A DNA stretch of 64,000 nucleotides from JACPNO01 sp963825405 (GTDB lineage: Bacteria > Acidobacteriota > Terriglobia > Bryobacterales > Bryobacteraceae): positions 930,001 to 994,000 of the forward strand of contig CAWGTB010000003.1 in NCBI GenBank assembly GCA_963825405.1, in the 5' to 3' direction. Every line of letters starts with the position of its first letter. The first letter of the stretch is position 1. Positions 1-8,511 of the stretch are shown here, piece after piece. A model generated the notes under the pieces. That model did not search any database. It worked only from the letters and a program-made list of their open reading frames with translations, and was not told where the DNA came from. Position numbers and translations under genes: made by a program.

Positions 1-1
1 G

Positions 2-1012
2 CTGCAGTTGGCGCACTCCGAGTTCGCTTACGCCTACCTGTGGGCCCTGCTCACGCCCGCCATTCTGTGGCTGGCGCGGCGGTATCGCTTCGATCACATG
101 CGCTGGTATTGGGTGCTGTGCATTCACGCCGTGGCCTGCGTGGTGCTGTCCAGCGTGCAGAAAATTCTGTTCGTCATCCTGGTGCCGCCGTCGCAGGCTG
201 CCTATCAGGCTCACTACCTCAACGACTGGGTTCGCCTCATCGCTTTCAGCATGGATTACGGCCTGCTGCTCTACTGCATCGTGCTGGTGGTTTACTATGC
301 GGTCGATTACCACAACCGCTACGAGCAAGGCCAATTGCGCGCCTCCCAGCTCGAAGCGCGCCTGGCGCAAACGCAATTGCAGGCGCTGCGCATGCAGCTC
401 CATCCGCATTTCCTGTTCAACACCATGCACACGATTTCGACGCTGGTCCGCGACGATCCCGAAGCCGCCGAGCTCATGATTGCCCGCCTGAGCGAGTTGC
501 TGCGCGTCTCGCTCGCCAGCAGCGGCATTCAGGAAGTGCCGCTCAGCCGCGAGCTGGAATTCGTGAAGTGCTACCTGGAAATCGAGAAAGTGCGCTTCGA
601 GGAGCGCCTGGAATTGTGCTTCGACGTCGATCCGGCCACGCTCGACGCGATGGTGCCGAACCTGATTTTACAACCGCTAGTCGAGAACGCGATCCGCCAC
701 GGCATTGCCAATCGGCGCGAGGGCGGCCGGGTCGAGGTCCGGTCGCAAATGGTTGGAGACACGGTACATCTCTGGGTGATCGACGATGGCCCGGGTCTCG
801 ACCGCGACGGTCCGAACACGCACCGCGTCGGCGTGGGTCTGGCCAATACACGCGCGCGCCTGGAACGTTTATATGGGGCCAGGCATGACTTTGTGCTCCG
901 GTCCGCGTCTAAGGGGGGAGTGGAGGCGGCTATCCGCATACCGTTCTGCCACTCCGGGGAGAAAGGGAATGACGGCGACACCAGCCAAGATTCGAACGCT
1001 GATCGTAGATGA
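2..1012 (+). CDS. LytS/YehU-type sensor histidine kinase (5' partial)
   Basis: Membrane sensor kinase that should phosphorylate the response regulator encoded just downstream. The frame is open to the window edge, so the true start may lie upstream; the first usable codon here is TTG at 8. Three to four hydrophobic segments (about residues 10-100 counting from that TTG) lead into a short coiled linker, the His_kinase core LHPHFLFNTM with the phospho-acceptor His near residue 134, and a C-terminal HATPase with N-box NLILQPLVENAIRHG and glycine-rich DDGPGL. Its end overlaps the regulator start by 44 bases, implying co-translation. The family is well recognised; the ligand is unknown. Confidence 0.9.
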   Translation: MQLAHSEFAYAYLWALLTPAILWLARRYRFDHMRWYWVLCIHAVACVVLSSVQKILFVILVPPSQAAYQAHYLNDWVRLIAFSMDYGLLLYCIVLVVYYAVDYHNRYEQGQLRASQLEARLAQTQLQALRMQLHPHFLFNTMHTISTLVRDDPEAAELMIARLSELLRVSLASSGIQEVPLSRELEFVKCYLEIEKVRFEERLELCFDVDPATLDAMVPNLILQPLVENAIRHGIANRREGGRVEVRSQMVGDTVHLWVIDDGPGLDRDGPNTHRVGVGLANTRARLERLYGARHDFVLRSASKGGVEAAIRIPFCHSGEKGNDGDTSQDSNADRR

Positions 1013-1751
1013 CGAGCGCCTGGCGCGCAAACGAATTCGCCAGCTTTTGGATGAAGAGCACGACATCGAAGTGCTGGGCGAGTGCGGCGATGCGCACGAA
1101 GCCGTCGAGTGGATCAACGGCCGCGCGCCCGACCTGGTGTTTCTCGACGTCCAGATGCCGGGCGACGACGGCTTCGCCATGCTGCGCACGCTCGACCAGG
1201 CGCGGCTGCCGGCGCTGATTTTCGTCACCGCCTACGACCAGTACGCGCTGCGCGCCTTCGACGTGCAGGCGCTGGATTATTTGCTGAAGCCGTTCGACCG
1301 TCCGCGTTTCCAGGCCGCGCTCGACCGCGCGCGCAATCACATTCGCGGCATGAAGGCGCCGGATTTCGATCGCCGCCTGGCGTCGCTGGTGGAGACTTTG
1401 GAAGCCAAGCAAAAGGCGCCGGACCGCATCGTGGTGAAATCAGCCGGCAAAGTTTCGTTCCTGAAGACCGACGAAATCGACTGGATCGAGGCCGCCGACA
1501 ACTACGTGCGCCTGCACGTGGGCACGGAGAGCCACATGCTGCGCGAGACGCTGGGGTCGATTGCGGCGCGGCTCGATCCGGCCAAGTTTTTGCGGATTCA
1601 TCGCTCGACGGTGATCAATATTAATCGGCTGAAGCAATTGCAGCCTTGGTTTCACGGGGATTACGTGGCGATTTTGGAGGACGGGACTAAGTTGAATTTG
1701 AGTAGGACGTATCGGGATAAGGTGAATCAGGCGCTGGGGGAAGTGCTGTAG
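969..1751 (+). CDS. LytTR-family response regulator
   Basis: DNA-binding response regulator of the AlgR/LytR class, 260 residues. The receiver domain (about residues 8-125) shows the acidic pair VDDE, the phosphorylation Asp at about residue 60 in FLDVQMPG, and the conserved Lys in LLKPFD. The C-terminal LytTR DNA-binding domain (about 155-258) contains IDWIEAADNYVRLH and FLRIHRSTVININ. The ATG at 969 follows a purine-rich GGGGAGAAAGGGA and starts directly with the receiver domain, so the open frame upstream of it is not coding. It overlaps the kinase gene, forming a classical LytS/LytR pair. Target genes are unknown. Confidence 0.93.
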   Translation: MTATPAKIRTLIVDDERLARKRIRQLLDEEHDIEVLGECGDAHEAVEWINGRAPDLVFLDVQMPGDDGFAMLRTLDQARLPALIFVTAYDQYALRAFDVQALDYLLKPFDRPRFQAALDRARNHIRGMKAPDFDRRLASLVETLEAKQKAPDRIVVKSAGKVSFLKTDEIDWIEAADNYVRLHVGTESHMLRETLGSIAARLDPAKFLRIHRSTVININRLKQLQPWFHGDYVAILEDGTKLNLSRTYRDKVNQALGEVL

Positions 1752-1825
1752 GGGGTTCTGCGTACAGTCGGCCGATATTTTCAAAATCGGTTGTTACATA
1801 TCAATTCTGTACCCGTTACCCGAGA

Positions 1826-3904
1826 CTAGGTAGCGCGGCCGATCATGATATTGACACGGCGGTTCACGTCGAGACTCGTGGCAAGCCACGTGTAACCCGG
1901 ATCGAAGTCAGTCAGCCGCACTGGCAGACGGGCCAACTCTGGATCGAATCGTCTAGGGGCCTTTATCCAGTCCGTTTTAAACTCTTCCGGTGCAAACCTT
2001 ATCTCGTCGGCGCAAACCCGAAGGAACTGATCCGTCTCAGCATCGTCCAGCCAGGAGTTTAGGTGAGGTTCGGACGCGACACGCGCGAGGGCCCGTGACG
2101 CTGCCAACCGAACAAGCGGAGGTTCCTCCCTCAGTGAGACGAATTGAGCATCTAAATCCAAACCTGGGAAACGTGCCAGTGCCCGATAATAGGAACCTCT
2201 AACCATAGGGCTGGGATGTTTTGCGAATGGCTTAATATCTCCAAGCGAATTTTCGTCGGCCTTCGCAATTGCCTCAATTGCAGCTGAGACGATCGTCTCC
2301 GAATGCGATTGCATGGCTCGGCGAATGCCGGCTAGAGCGTCTGCCGAACTTAAATGGGAGAGGCCGAACACCGCCGCCTCTGCCGCGACTGGATTTGAGT
2401 CTAGCCAGGGAAGTAGTTGGGCTGCGCATACATCCTCTTGGTTGCCGAGGACTCGGATCAGTGTTGGCCCTAGCCCGGTGCTTTTGTCATTTTCAATTTC
2501 GCGAAGCCAAGCCAGAATATGAGCGGAGTCACAGAGGCCCGCGTTGCCAAGGGATGCTAGAATGCGCGCGCCTATCTCGGTGGGAGGAGTCTGGTTCCAC
2601 CAAGTCCGCAATTCAACAGCGAACGTCTGTTCACCAAGGGGGCTGAATGCGCGATCGAGAACGTCTGGAGGCATCGTCTTTTGCAACTCGCTTAAACGAC
2701 GAAGGTACGAAACGGCCGTGGGCCTTTTGAGGTGCACGAGAGCACGGAATGCGGCAAGAGCCACCGGAGGGCCACTTTCAATGAAGGAGAAGTAGAACGC
2801 ATCGTCGGGAGGAGCCTTAAGCCAAGCCGTCGCCTCGACACTTTCCGCACGGTACGGACCGTCGGTGTTAGCTGCAGGAAAGAAGAATTCGTCGAAGAAC
2901 TCACGGTCACCTTCCGCAAGTGCTACGAGGAACTCACTCATACCGCGGGGGGAAATCGGGCCCAATCCTCCAAGGAGGTCTTTGTCAAGGTCAGCACGAC
3001 TCAGAGCCGCGATTTTCAATCCTTCTGTGGAATTAATCCCAAGTTGCTTCCGGGCCCAGCGGTAATGTGGGATAAGGTCTTCGAATAGTACGCCGCTAAG
3101 CCCGTCCACCGTCCAATTCGCACATTCGGTCTCGGTGGCACCTTCAGTCAAACCCCAGACCGGCGTCGAGATCTGCATGTAAGGGGGAGTCAACGGATTG
3201 ACACGATGGAAGCCAGCCGCTGACCAGAACAACAGACGCTTTTCCTCAGGTCCTAGGAATGCACGTAATGGGACACGAAGTGGATAAATTCTCTTGAGCT
3301 GGGGGACATTGAGAGTGTTCGTCCCGATATCGTCGGTTGATGCGAGACCACTGATCAGATATTGCGCAGTTCGAAATTCCTTGGAATGCCTGACAACTGA
3401 AGGACTCTTGGGAGATGTGGCCAACAGCAACTGCTCGAACCCATGTTCGTAGGTTGTTCGAAAGTCTGCGTATTTCTTGTCTCGAAGTAGAACGGGAAGC
3501 TCACAATCCCGAAGCATCAGGGGAAGCACAACCACTTTTCGTTCACTCAGTTCACGCATGAGTGCGGCGTTCACCTCTCGTTTGACCCATTCGGATTGTA
3601 CGGAAGTCGGGGACAGCACCAGGGCGAGGAAGTCATTCTCCTCAATACCTGATGCGATCTTGTCTAGCAACGAATCGCCGACTCGAATTTCCCACTTGTC
3701 GTACCACACTCCTACGCTAACCCGTTGAAGATCCGATGCCAATCGGTCGACAAAAATGCTATCCAGGGTTGAATACGATAAGAAAAGTCTGGCGAAGGGC
3801 ATCGCAGCTCGATTTGGAAAACAAGTAGCGTTGTCCATTATCCCCCGCGAGGCTTCACGGAGCATATCCGCATTAAGAAGGTCTGAGAGCGTCATCAAAT
3901 TCAT
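1826..3904 (-). CDS. TIR domain-HEAT repeat protein
   Basis: About 690 residues. Residues ~36-170 form a bacterial TIR domain: FLSYSTLD (strand A/BB loop), VWYDKWEIRVGD, and SEWVKREVNAAL, where the Glu near residue 110 matches the catalytic Glu of NAD-cleaving TIR domains such as SARM1. An uncharacterised middle region is followed by alpha-helical HEAT-like repeats (~560-690). ATG at 3904 is used here; ATG at 3895 has a better-placed AGGA and may be the real start. The open frame continues to 4342 but that part is antisense to the PadR gene and non-coding. By eye the gene is more AT-rich than its surroundings, suggesting transfer. TIR-repeat fusions often act in anti-phage signalling; that role is inference. 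Confidence 0.82.
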   Translation of the reverse strand: MNLMTLSDLLNADMLREASRGIMDNATCFPNRAAMPFARLFLSYSTLDSIFVDRLASDLQRVSVGVWYDKWEIRVGDSLLDKIASGIEENDFLALVLSPTSVQSEWVKREVNAALMRELSERKVVVLPLMLRDCELPVLLRDKKYADFRTTYEHGFEQLLLATSPKSPSVVRHSKEFRTAQYLISGLASTDDIGTNTLNVPQLKRIYPLRVPLRAFLGPEEKRLLFWSAAGFHRVNPLTPPYMQISTPVWGLTEGATETECANWTVDGLSGVLFEDLIPHYRWARKQLGINSTEGLKIAALSRADLDKDLLGGLGPISPRGMSEFLVALAEGDREFFDEFFFPAANTDGPYRAESVEATAWLKAPPDDAFYFSFIESGPPVALAAFRALVHLKRPTAVSYLRRLSELQKTMPPDVLDRAFSPLGEQTFAVELRTWWNQTPPTEIGARILASLGNAGLCDSAHILAWLREIENDKSTGLGPTLIRVLGNQEDVCAAQLLPWLDSNPVAAEAAVFGLSHLSSADALAGIRRAMQSHSETIVSAAIEAIAKADENSLGDIKPFAKHPSPMVRGSYYRALARFPGLDLDAQFVSLREEPPLVRLAASRALARVASEPHLNSWLDDAETDQFLRVCADEIRFAPEEFKTDWIKAPRRFDPELARLPVRLTDFDPGYTWLATSLDVNRRVNIMIGRAT

Positions 3905-3907
3905 TCC

Positions 3908-3956
3908 TGTGGTACTGCCACACAAACTATGCCATACTACTGTGGTACTACCACAG
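3908..3956. promoter_or_regulatory. Two palindromic operator-like sites between TIR and PadR genes
   Basis: The 60-base divergent gap holds two copies of a 15-base inverted repeat. Site 2 (3941-3955, TGTGGTA-C-TACCACA) is perfect and extends to 17 bases with flanking C/G; site 1 (3908-3922) has one mismatch. Centres are 33 bases apart, about three helical turns. Site 1 abuts the TIR start and site 2 ends just before the PadR ribosome-binding site (AGGAG). PadR proteins commonly autoregulate through such repeats; binding here is inferred. Confidence 0.7.
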
Positions 3957-3964
3957 GAGACGAT

Positions 3965-4315
3965 ATGCCGACCAAGCTTGACCTGCTTCCGGGCACTTTG
4001 GACGTGATGGTTCTGCAGACGCTGGCTACGCTCGGGTCGCTGCATGGCTATGGAATCGCGCGGCGCATCGAGCAGATCAGCGGCGATCAGGTGCTGCTCA
4101 ATCAGGGAACGATTTATGCGTCCCTGGTCCGGCTGCAGCAGCGCGGGTGGATCGGCGCCGGGTGGGGAATTTCCGAGAACAACCGGCGCGCCAAGTTCTA
4201 CTCGATCACCAGGCGCGGGCGGCATCAGCTTGCCGCCGACGCAGCCTACTGGCAGCGGCTCGCCCACGTGATGGGCAGCGTGCTGGCGCTCTCGCCGGAA
4301 GGGGGAGACCGGTGA
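3965..4315 (+). CDS. PadR family transcriptional regulator
   Basis: Small repressor of 116 residues. The N-terminal winged helix begins LLPGTLDVMVLQTLA, followed by HGYGIARRIEQIS, the PadR hallmark, and continues through LNQGTIYASLVRLQQRGW and FYSITRRGRHQL. ATG at 3965 sits five bases after AGGAG; the open frame upstream runs through the operator palindromes and is not used. The permease gene starts in the stop codon (GTGA overlap). In Acidobacteria, PadR regulators typically precede duplicated FtsX/MacB-type permeases, as here. It probably binds the palindromes immediately upstream and so could also control the divergent TIR gene. Confidence 0.93.
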   Translation: MPTKLDLLPGTLDVMVLQTLATLGSLHGYGIARRIEQISGDQVLLNQGTIYASLVRLQQRGWIGAGWGISENNRRAKFYSITRRGRHQLAADAAYWQRLAHVMGSVLALSPEGGDR

Positions 4316-6950
4316 GGGAACTTTTCGCGCGCGTAGCCTCATTTTTCCGCGCGGAGAAAATGGATCGCGATCTCGATGCCGAGCTGGCGGCTCACCTGGA
4401 GATGGCCGTCGACGAGAATATCCGCCAGGGCATGCCGCCGAAAGAAGCTCGCCGCCGCGCGCTTGCTACGTTCGGCAGCATCGAACCGGCGCGCGAATTG
4501 CATCGCGAAGCCCGCGGCCTGCCGGCTCTGGATACTCTGTTCCAGGACTTGACCTATGCCTTTCGCACGCTGCGGCGCGATGCCGGTTTCACTACCTTTG
4601 CGATTCTGATTGTCGGCCTCGGCATCGGCGCCAGTTCCACCGTCTTCAGCGTGGTGAACGCGCTGCTGCTGCGTCCGCTGCCGTTTCGCGATCCCGGCCA
4701 ACTGGTCTGGCTGACCAATCACAATGAGACCAACGGCCTGTCCGGCCAGACCGCGCAGGTGGGGCATTTGCTGGATCTGCGCGAGCAGAATCAATCGTTC
4801 TCCGATCTCGCCGCTTATATGGCTTTCTATGGCGTGGGCGACAACAAACTCACCGGGCAGGGCGAGCCGGAGCGGCTCAGCGGCGTGCCGGTGTCGGAGA
4901 ATTTCTTCCCGCTGCTGGGTGTGCGAGCCGCAACTCGGCCGGCAGTTCACCGCCGAGGAATGCAAGTGGAACGGGCCGAAGGTGGTGCTGCTCAGCCACG
5001 GGCTGTGGGTGCGGCGCTTTGCGTCCGATCCGGGTATCGTCGGCCGCACGCTGACGCTGGACGATGCGCCGGTGACGGTGGTGGGGGTGATGCCGGCGTC
5101 GTTCGATTTCGGATCTATCTTTGCGCCGGGCAGCCGCATCGATCTGTATTCTCCGTTTCCGCTCAGCCCGGAGACCGATCCGTGGGGAAATACGATGGCG
5201 ATTGTCGGACGGTTGAAGCCCGGCGTGGCCATCCAGACGCGCAGGCGGAATTTAATATTCTGTCCGATCAGCTAACCAAAGCTCACCAGAATCGCAACGA
5301 CATTGACGCCCGGCTCAGCCCGCTGACGGAGCACGTGAGCGGACGGCTGCGTCCTGCGCTGCTGGTGCTGTCGTGCGCGGTCGGCGTGGTGATGCTGATT
5401 GTGTGCGCGAATCTTTCGAATTTATTGCTGGCGCGGATGGCCACGCGGCAGAAAGAAATTGCGATTCGCATGGCGCTGGGGGCGGGGAGGCGGCGGCTGA
5501 TCCGTCAGATGCTCACCGAAAGCGTGGTGCTTTCGTGTTGCGGCGCGGCGCTGGGCGTGGTTCTGGCGATGCGGTGGCACGGGCGCTCTGGCGCATCTGG
5601 ACGCCATCAGCATTCCCCTGCTGCAGAATGTCCGGACCGATGCCAGCGTGCTTGGCTTCACGCTGTGGATCGCGGTGCTGACCGGCCTGATTTTCGGCCT
5701 CGTGCCGGCGCTGCAGATTCCGGCGACCGCGCTGCACGACGCGTTGAAGGATACCAGCCGCGGATCGACCGAAGGCAAAGGGCGAAGCTGGACGCGCGAT
5801 TCGCTGGTGGTTTCCGAGATTGCTTTCGCCTGCGTGCTGCTGGTGGGCGCGGGATTGCTGATGCGAAGTTTCCTGCGCGTGCTGGATGTGAATCTGGGCT
5901 TTCAGCCCGAGCGCGCGGCGGCGCTGCGCGTGGATCCCAGCGGACGAAATCTGACGCTGGCGCAGCAGAATGCTTATTTCGACGAAGTGCTGCGGCGGGC
6001 GCGAGAGATTCCCGGCATTGAGGCGGCTGGATTGACGGATGCGCTGCCGCTCGGCCGCAATCGCAGTTGGGGCGCCGCGGCCAAAGGGCATGTCTATGCG
6101 AAGGGCGAGTTTCCCATTGCTTTTGTGCGCATGGTGAGTGACGGGTACGTGGGGGCGATGGGGATTCCGTTGATCGCGGGACGCGATTTTAGCGAGCGCG
6201 ATACGCCAAACACCGAGTCGGTGATCGTGATCAACGAGACCATGGCGCGCAGGCTCTTTCCGGGTCAGGACGCGATTGGCCAGATGGTGGGAGCGTGCAA
6301 CGATAACGGCCGGCGCGTGGTGGGTGTGGTTGGCGACGTGCGGCATCTTGCCTTGGAACAGGGTGCGGGTATGGAGATGTACCTTCCGATCCGGCAATGC
6401 AATGACTGGAGCTCGGTGGACCTGGTGGTTCGCACGACATTGCCGCCCGCAGAGCTGGCCGGGGCGGTGCGCGCGGCGCTCAAGCCGGTCGATCCGAATC
6501 TGGCGGCCAACGATTTCCGCACGCTGCAGCAATTGGTGGACAAAGCCGTTTCGCCGCGGCGGTTTGTGGTGATGCTGCTCGGCGGGTTTGCGGTGTTCGC
6601 GTTGATTCTGGCGTCGCTCGGAATTTACGCGCGTGATTTCGTATTCGGTGAGTCAGCGCACGCAGGAAATTGGCATTCGCATGGCGCTGGGTGCGACGGC
6701 TGGCGATTTGCAAGCGGGCATCATCAAGCAGACGCTGGGTCTGGCGGCGATGGGGATGCTGCTGGGCGTGGCTGCTTCGTGGGCGCTGGCGCGTGCGCTA
6801 AGCGGGCTGCTGTTCGGCGTGACTGCGACCGACCCCGTCACGTTTGCTGGAATGCTGATCGTGCTTACTGCGGTGGCGGCGCTGGCTGGTTATCTGCCTG
6901 CGCGCCGTGCTTCGCGCATCGATCCGATGATTGCGCTGCGCGCAAGCTAG
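4312..6950 (+). pseudogene. Acidobacterial-type duplicated ABC permease (ADOP/MacB-FtsX), frameshifted
   Basis: Reads as one permease of about 875 residues broken by at least four frame changes, near 4925, 5240, 5575 and 6635. GTG at 4312 overlaps the PadR stop. Order: N-terminal region (DRDLDAELAAHLEMAVDENI), first FtsX unit with TM segment TFAILIVGLGIGASSTVFSVV, a MacB periplasmic core (LGRQFTAEECKWNG, VTVVGVMP), three TMs (KEIAIRMALGAGR), then a second core (GIPLIAGRDFSERDTPN) and a second FtsX unit (QEIGIRMALGAT, GYLPARRASRIDPM). This matches the ADOP architecture. No ATPase gene is adjacent. The frameshifts may be assembly errors, in which case the gene is intact. Confidence 0.85.
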
Positions 6951-6951
6951 C

Positions 6952-7537
6952 CTACTTCTTGGCGCGCGGCGGATTGATCATGATGTGCGCGCCGACCGTG
7001 CCGGGCGACATCAGCCACGGGGCGCCGTCGCTGGCTTTGGTCGATAATCCCGTGGACTCCGGCGTCGCGAAAGGCGTGTAGATCACCCAGCGCAGATAGG
7101 CGTCGGCGACTTTGCCGGTGGCGGCGTCGTAGCTCGCGCCGTCGAGCACATAGAGCGTGCGCGGCTCGTGCGGCATGAAGAGCTTGCCGTCGGCGACTTC
7201 TTTCCAGCGGACATCGTTGCGATCGTTGCCGGTGACTTTCTTGGCGATGAGTTCGCGGCCGCGCGCCATGTACGGTTCCAAATCCTTGTGATAGCAGGCG
7301 ACGTGAAACTTGGCGCTGGCTGGATCAGTGGCCAGGCAGATGAGCTCATTCTTACCTTCGCGCAGCCGGATCAGTTCGCCCTTTCGCGTTGTAACCCAGG
7401 ACGGCGGCTCCGGCGCGAAGTTCGGCGGGCGCGGCGAGCACAGCGGCGGCAATCTGGACTGCGGGCGCGGGCGGTTCTGCGGCGGCACAGAGCGTCGAAG
7501 CCAGCAGCACGGTTGAAAATAGGATGGGCAATTTCAT
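6952..7537 (-). CDS. Small secreted protein of unknown function (frameshifted)
   Basis: Not recognised as a named family. The start at 7537 gives a clear signal peptide (MKLPILFSTVLLASTLCAAAE). The frame changes near 7385, after VLGYNAKG, and continues as ELIRLREGKNELICLATDP to the stop at 6952; the joined protein is about 194 residues. The mature part contains FHVACYHKDLEPYMARGREL and a Lys-rich end. It is convergent with the permease operon, with one base between the stops. Function unknown; an export role is suggested only by the signal peptide. Confidence 0.6.
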
Positions 7538-7563
7538 ACGAGTGCTTTACATCTTATCAGGGG

Positions 7564-8193
7564 TTAAAAGCGGGAGAGGAAACCAAGCCGGGGCGCGAGC
7601 GCGAAATTGAGCTGCACCAGGACGATGAACGCGATGCTGGCGTAGTCGTTCACAATGCAGAGGGCCGCGCCGAAGGCGTAAAGCGCTTGCGCCACCAGGA
7701 TGCGGCGTTCGATGGCTTTACCGACGTCGCGCGAAGTGTCTTCCTTCACCAGACCGGCGCGGCTGGCATAGCGCCAGGCAAGGTACAGCACGCCGCCCAG
7801 CAGCACGATGTTGCTCCAGTAGACCAGCAGGGCGGTGCGAAAGCCCATGAAATCGGCCAGCAGCCGCGTAGAAAACGGCATCATGGAAACGCCGAACAGG
7901 AAGGCGATGTGAGTCCAGGTGAGGTGCCGATCGCTGCGGGCCAGATGGTTGAGCTGGGCTTGTTGGCCGTTCCAGAAAATTCCGAGCGTCAGAAAACTCA
8001 TCAGGTAGGTGATCAATTGCGGCGCCATGGCGATCAAGGCTTGCGCCAGCGCTGGCTCGGAGTGCACGGCTTCTCGCGCGGGGCCGTGAAGTTCGAGCAC
8101 GAGCAGCGTCATCGCCACGGCGAAAATGCCGTCGCTCAGGGCCGCCAGACGTTCGACACTATGACCGGCGATGCGATTGTACGTCGTGGCCAT
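7564..8193 (-). CDS. TMEM175-like (DUF1211) potassium channel protein
   Basis: Integral membrane protein of 209 residues with six hydrophobic segments. The first carries the family signature RLAALSDGIFAVAMTLLVLEL; the FSDG-type motif lines the pore in bacterial TMEM175 channels. Bacterial members assemble as tetramers and conduct potassium. Its stop is 26 bases before the secreted-protein gene and its start is 6 bases after the upstream small membrane gene, so it probably belongs to a minus-strand operon. Conductance is inferred from the family only. Confidence 0.85.
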   Translation of the reverse strand: MATTYNRIAGHSVERLAALSDGIFAVAMTLLVLELHGPAREAVHSEPALAQALIAMAPQLITYLMSFLTLGIFWNGQQAQLNHLARSDRHLTWTHIAFLFGVSMMPFSTRLLADFMGFRTALLVYWSNIVLLGGVLYLAWRYASRAGLVKEDTSRDVGKAIERRILVAQALYAFGAALCIVNDYASIAFIVLVQLNFALAPRLGFLSRF

Positions 8194-8199
8194 GCGGAT

Positions 8200-8511
8200 T
8201 TACTTGCCCCATTTTTTGGCTGCCCAGCCCGCCGCCGCGCCGAATAGCAGGCCCGTGCCGAGAACGCCTCCATACGATTGCAAGGCGAAGGCGTCCGGCA
8301 GGCTGATCAGCAAACCGGCCAGCGCGCCGGCCACGATCGGATGCATGCCGAGCGAGACATTCGCGGCGAGCAAGCCGATGGCGAAGCGGCTGGAGAAGGC
8401 CTGTAGCAGCATGCCCGCCGTGCGGTCGGGATGATTGCCGGCGAGCGTCATGCCGACATCCATCGCGCCGAAGGCGATGCCTAACAAGATTCCGAGAGCG
8501 ACCCGGTTCAC
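8200..8511 (-). CDS. Small glycine-rich membrane protein
   Basis: 103 residues, not assigned to a named family. Three hydrophobic stretches: VALGILLGIAFGAMDVGMTLA, LQAFSSRFAIGLLAANVSLG and GVLGTGLLFGAAAGWAAKKWG. Gly/Ala spacing suggests tight helix packing. It begins with GTG at 8511, which overlaps the stop of the metallohydrolase gene (GTGA), so the two are translationally coupled. Co-transcribed with the TMEM175-like gene. No function can be assigned. Confidence 0.65.
   Translation of the reverse strand: MNRVALGILLGIAFGAMDVGMTLAGNHPDRTAGMLLQAFSSRFAIGLLAANVSLGMHPIVAGALAGLLISLPDAFALQSYGGVLGTGLLFGAAAGWAAKKWGK

Noticed and set aside
1770..1800. Small hairpin (CCGAT...ATCGG) between the convergent LytTR and TIR genes as terminator
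   Set aside because: Stem of only five base pairs with AT loop and no T run on either strand.
3905..4342. N-terminal extension of the TIR frame up to 4342
   Set aside because: It is antisense to the PadR gene and the operator sites, has no family sequence, and the TIR domain starts only after 3904.
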